Both the position numbers and the translations under genes were made by a program. The notes beneath the pieces were generated by a model. It ran no database searches. It was given only the letters and a program-made list of their open reading frames with translations, and was not told where the DNA came from. 38,012 nucleotides of DNA, taken from Rhodospirillaceae bacterium (GTDB taxonomy: Bacteria; Pseudomonadota; Alphaproteobacteria; Rhodospirillales; UBA2165). The stretch's first letter is position 1, and the number at the start of each line of letters is the position of its first letter. Of this stretch, positions 35,500 to 38,012 are shown in pieces. Where the stretch lies: contig PBNV01000033.1 in assembly GCA_002723345.1 (NCBI GenBank), positions 1 to 38,012 of the forward strand, read 5' to 3'.

Positions 35500-35582
35500 T
35501 TTTGAAAAATTTTAAAACGCTGTTTTTTTGCGCCTTTAGGCTTCCGATCTCTGGAAAACCTATTCCCGTACTAGTCGAGTTT

Positions 35583-36863
35583 TCATGGCAGTCTTGGCAC
35601 CGGAATGTATTTAAATGCCCAGCGCATAGTTGTGAAACCTAGCACGATGGCGAGGCAGGCAGCGGGTAAAAATTCGCGGCCACGCTCTGCGGAGAAGTCT
35701 GTTGCGAACAAAAATCCCACTGCGGTGGCCATCAAAAACGCAGTTAAGAGACAAAAGAATGATATTGGCGTCACATTGGATGCTGGCTTTTTGCCCGTGA
35801 CCTTCTCAAAACCTGCCACAATAAAGCCCGTGAGGGCTCCGATGATCAAAGGTACGGCATGAAAATAGGACAACCGAAATAGGACATGTTTGTAATTTTC
35901 CCGATTTGGTGCTGCATGGTCTGTCATGTCGGCCAAACTGAAACCTGCACCTCCCCCTGAAGCAAATTCGATGGTTCCAACGTTCAGAACGACCAATCCG
36001 CCGTGCATTACCGCAAATATAACGGATGTTAGGCCGCAGACGATAAGAACATAAACAGCTTTTTTAATTTTCCGTCTCCACGCACCAGAAGAGGTAAAGA
36101 AGACAAACAATGCCAGTGAGACGCCGGCGACGAAGCCAAGATGGAGGTACGAAAGCTGACCGATCGCCGTAATTATTGCTGCTGTCGGCAGGTGATCAGC
36201 TTTACCATGAAGCATGATCAGCGCTAAAACACCCAAGAAACCGATGGTAAAATAATCAAAATACAGGGCTGGCAGCATCCCTTGAAATTCCCAGAAAGGA
36301 TGCCACTGATTAACCTTTAACCAGCTAAATACATCAACTGCGAGAAATTCTTGAAAAGTTCCATACCCAGAGAGAGTTAAAGAAATTAAAGTAAGAAAAA
36401 TAATGGCAGAACAAATAGACTCAAATATCAAAAAAGATATGAAGAGAAATGGCAATAGTATCAGTATTCGATATGCACAATCTGCTAAGAAAATAATTGT
36501 CGCATCCTGCTTTTCGGTGTCCATAAAAATATTTGATCTCGTAAGGTCCGTACTTTTTTTATTAAAATAATTTTTATCTGGGGTGCGGAATATGTCGGCA
36601 AAAATTTTGACCAAAGAGTCCACGCCATATCCGACTAAGGCACCGATGTAGCGCCCCCCTTTCTGAAGCACTGATGAATTCATGGTTTGGACGATATGGG
36701 CTTCATATCGCTCAACCAAGGCCTCGTCACTACTAGTATTATATACCTGACTTGCCGGTGTTGCTAAGAGTACCAATGACAAAAAAACGAGCACCGTTAT
36801 CCAAACCGCATTTGGAGTTAAGGATATAGCATGAGAATTGATTTTCCCTGAACCCTGTTTCAT
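35583..36863 (-). CDS. Multi-membrane protein of unknown function
   Basis: This 426-residue protein from ATG 36863 has about nine to ten hydrophobic helices. After the first helix comes an extracytoplasmic segment of about 110 residues with an acidic SSDEALVERYEAH motif that could play the role of a GT-C catalytic loop, but the family is not certain. No domain was recognised with confidence. It is adjacent to, and co-directional with, the probable GT-C gene, so a shared role in surface glycan or lipid modification is likely. A longer frame starting with TTG at 36935 exists; the ATG is preferred because a hydrophobic helix follows it at a normal distance. AT-rich. Confidence 0.6.
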   Translation of the reverse strand: MKQGSGKINSHAISLTPNAVWITVLVFLSLVLLATPASQVYNTSSDEALVERYEAHIVQTMNSSVLQKGGRYIGALVGYGVDSLVKIFADIFRTPDKNYFNKKSTDLTRSNIFMDTEKQDATIIFLADCAYRILILLPFLFISFLIFESICSAIIFLTLISLTLSGYGTFQEFLAVDVFSWLKVNQWHPFWEFQGMLPALYFDYFTIGFLGVLALIMLHGKADHLPTAAIITAIGQLSYLHLGFVAGVSLALFVFFTSSGAWRRKIKKAVYVLIVCGLTSVIFAVMHGGLVVLNVGTIEFASGGGAGFSLADMTDHAAPNRENYKHVLFRLSYFHAVPLIIGALTGFIVAGFEKVTGKKPASNVTPISFFCLLTAFLMATAVGFLFATDFSAERGREFLPAACLAIVLGFTTMRWAFKYIPVPRLP

Positions 36864-37238
36864 AAATTTTCCGGCCCTGAGCAAAGTAGAACAACTTAAA
36901 CATCGAAGATACGATAATGAATTTCGATACCGCAAATTGCTGGCCGGTCATTCTACACAGCTTTATTCAATGCAAAAGGCAATTTCTTTTGGTTGGTCAG
37001 AAATCCTTGACTGGTAGATAGGCACCCCCACTTTTTTGTTGGTTCGTTCGTATTGTCTCTGTGGTTCCCAACAAGGCAAAAGCTGAGGACGGTTTTTTTA
37101 TTGGCTGATCCACCTGATGGATTGGGGATTTGAACCTCAGCTTTTGCCCTCGGGCATAAGGTCCACAGCACTAGAGAGAAGAGGGCATTGTGGCTCGATC
37201 TAAAAGTCGAGGTGATTTGGAAGCGCAGAGCCGTGCAA
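36864..37238. other. Non-coding stretch with a 14-base inverted repeat
   Basis: A 375-base gap before the membrane-protein gene. Short frames cross it, but none has a start signal or a product I know. Its main structure is the perfect inverted repeat at 37075-37088 and 37135-37148, listed separately. Confidence 0.5.
37075..37148. repeat. Perfect 14-base inverted repeat with 46-base spacer
   Basis: GGCAAAAGCTGAGG (37075-37088) is matched by CCTCAGCTTTTGCC (37135-37148). The spacer holds a T7 run (37092-37098) and a small five-base-pair hairpin, ATCCA-CCTGA-TGGAT. A U-tract does not follow either arm, so it does not look like a normal terminator. It could be the end of a small mobile element, a small RNA stem or a recombination site. 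Confidence 0.6.
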
Positions 37239-37799
37239 TTATGTCAGAACCTCAGCATCTCGTGAGATTGGATTATCGCTTCTCCATCGCCATGGTGCGA
37301 TAGGCTCATAGCCCATATCGGACAGCGCGTGCTGGACTTGGCAGAAACTGCCTTGCTCACCCATTTGTTTGATTTCTCTCTGTACATTGAGAACCTCTGC
37401 GGCCGTCAGTCGATGCTCGGCAGCTAGTTCATCCCACGCTGTGTATACATCAAGGATGATGGGCTCTCCAGCCGAGCGCGATTCCCAGTCAGTTTTGTCA
37501 TCGACATAGGCCTCCTGCTCGTAAGTCGGGATTTGGTAGTCAGCGCAGCAGAACGGGTAGCAACAGTAAGCACCTTGGATACCGCTAACCCATATTGCTT
37601 CGGCCAGGGTGTAGGGTATGTCCCGGAAGTAGATAGCGGTCCCCGGCGACAGAGATAATTCGAGTTCAATTAATTTACTATCGCAACGCCACTCGAGATG
37701 AGAGTTTTCATCGATTGGGAGGGTTTCCATAACGTATCTGCGCGTTACGCTTCCATCGTTACGATAATTTTCAGAGAGTATGGTCCGGACACAAGACAT
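37239..37799 (-). CDS. Cys-rich hypothetical protein
   Basis: A 186-residue soluble protein of unknown family. ATG 37799 is preferred over the GTG one codon upstream; GGAGGAAGG lies at the right distance before it, an almost ideal ribosome binding site, so the gene is probably real and well translated. The middle has an unusual Cys cluster, AYCCYPFCCADY (near residue 80), with further cysteines near the start and near the C-terminus (FCQ), suggesting metal or disulfide binding. The rest is acidic, with no signal peptide or membrane helix. It sits about 100 bases from a tRNA-Gly fragment, next to the presumed border of an integrated element. I make no functional call. Confidence 0.6.
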   Translation of the reverse strand: MSCVRTILSENYRNDGSVTRRYVMETLPIDENSHLEWRCDSKLIELELSLSPGTAIYFRDIPYTLAEAIWVSGIQGAYCCYPFCCADYQIPTYEQEAYVDDKTDWESRSAGEPIILDVYTAWDELAAEHRLTAAEVLNVQREIKQMGEQGSFCQVQHALSDMGYEPIAPWRWRSDNPISRDAEVLT

Positions 37800-37899
37800 C
37801 ACCTTCCTCCTTCAAGGAATTTTTGAATACATAAAGGTGATGTCGGGATAGTTAGATCATTTGATCTTTCGAGCCTGATTCCGGATTTGAAAAGTAGAA

Positions 37900-37974
37900 T
37901 GGAGCGGGCGATGAGATTCGAACTCACGACTTCAACCTTGGCAAGGTTGCGCTCTACCCCTGAGCTACAATTTT
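37900..37974 (-). pseudogene. tRNA-Gly(GCC) 3' fragment lacking its 5' acceptor strand; probable attachment site
   Basis: On the minus strand the D arm GCTC/GAGC, an anticodon arm CAACC-TTGCCAA-GGTTG with anticodon GCC, a T arm GTGAG-TTCGAAT-CTCAT, the 3' acceptor strand CGCCCGC and encoded CCA are all intact. The seven bases that should form the 5' acceptor strand read AAAATTG instead of a complement of CGCCCGC, so only the last two positions can pair. A functional tRNA is therefore unlikely. A 3' tRNA piece with foreign DNA on its 5' side is what site-specific integration at a tRNA gene leaves at one end of an element. Confidence 0.8.
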
Positions 37975-38012
37975 AACTTTCTCTCTACTTTCAGTTTCTC
38001 TCATTAAACCAA

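Noticed and set aside
37118..37150. A second tRNA-like T arm on the minus strand (GAGGTTCAAATCCCC)
   Set aside because: The T stem has a mismatch, there is no anticodon arm and no acceptor stem or CCA; the similarity is probably chance.
36953..37171. A 72-codon minus-strand frame across the inverted repeat
   Set aside because: Its sequence is set by the repeat arms, with no start signal and no family match.
37900..37974. A working tRNA-Gly(GCC) gene
   Set aside because: The 5' acceptor strand cannot pair with CGCCCGC, so it is reported as a fragment.
1..38012. CRISPR array or complete insertion sequence
   Set aside because: No regularly spaced direct repeats and no transposase-like protein were seen anywhere.

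Overview
The window looks like an alphaproteobacterial chromosome segment, probably from a marine or other aquatic lineage. This is inferred from gene content only: a large-type NAD-specific glutamate dehydrogenase, a TRAP transporter, a WbpM-type surface-polysaccharide locus, a fused TPR/glycosyltransferase protein and an RdhA-like corrinoid iron-sulfur protein. No rRNA gene, CRISPR array or complete insertion sequence was seen.

Region 1 (1-12002, + strand) is a surface polysaccharide locus. It opens with AT-rich DNA holding the 3' end of a cut-off gene and a multi-membrane glycosyltransferase. A tight block follows: a GT2 transferase, a cupin, a zinc-binding sugar C-methyltransferase and a UDP-glucuronate-decarboxylase-like enzyme. 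The second block is a WecA/WbpL-type priming transferase, a GT4 transferase, a HAD phosphatase, an NAD-dependent epimerase/reductase and a WbpM/CapD-type 4,6-dehydratase. Together these suggest an N-acetyl-6-deoxyhexose-primed glycan that may carry a C-methyl branched sugar.

Region 2 (12099-21499) is mostly housekeeping: purH on +, then on the minus strand an N-terminally short NAD-glutamate dehydrogenase, a UMF1-type transporter and a GmhA-like SIS isomerase, followed by a TPR/glycosyltransferase gene on +.

Region 3 (21538-26797, minus strand) is catabolic: a DctPQM TRAP transporter with an attenuator-like hairpin between dctP and dctQ, a zinc alcohol dehydrogenase and a lactonase-type amidohydrolase.

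Region 4 (27028-33337) is the most unusual part. An HTH-SAM-methyltransferase fusion and a MetF-type reductase run leftward. An internally duplicated RdhA-like protein with two [4Fe-4S] motifs is divergent from them across an intergenic region with operator-like dyads. A FMN-dependent alpha-hydroxy-acid oxidase homologue with an altered active-site motif is convergent with it. I infer a cytoplasmic corrinoid-dependent one-carbon or dehalogenation module with its own regulator.

Region 5 (33592-38012) holds two AT-rich multi-membrane proteins, one of which looks like a GT-C transferase, then a non-coding stretch with a long inverted repeat, a Cys-rich hypothetical protein and a tRNA-Gly(GCC) 3' fragment lacking its 5' acceptor strand. 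That fragment is the usual scar of a tRNA-targeting integrative element, which would lie mostly to the right of the window.
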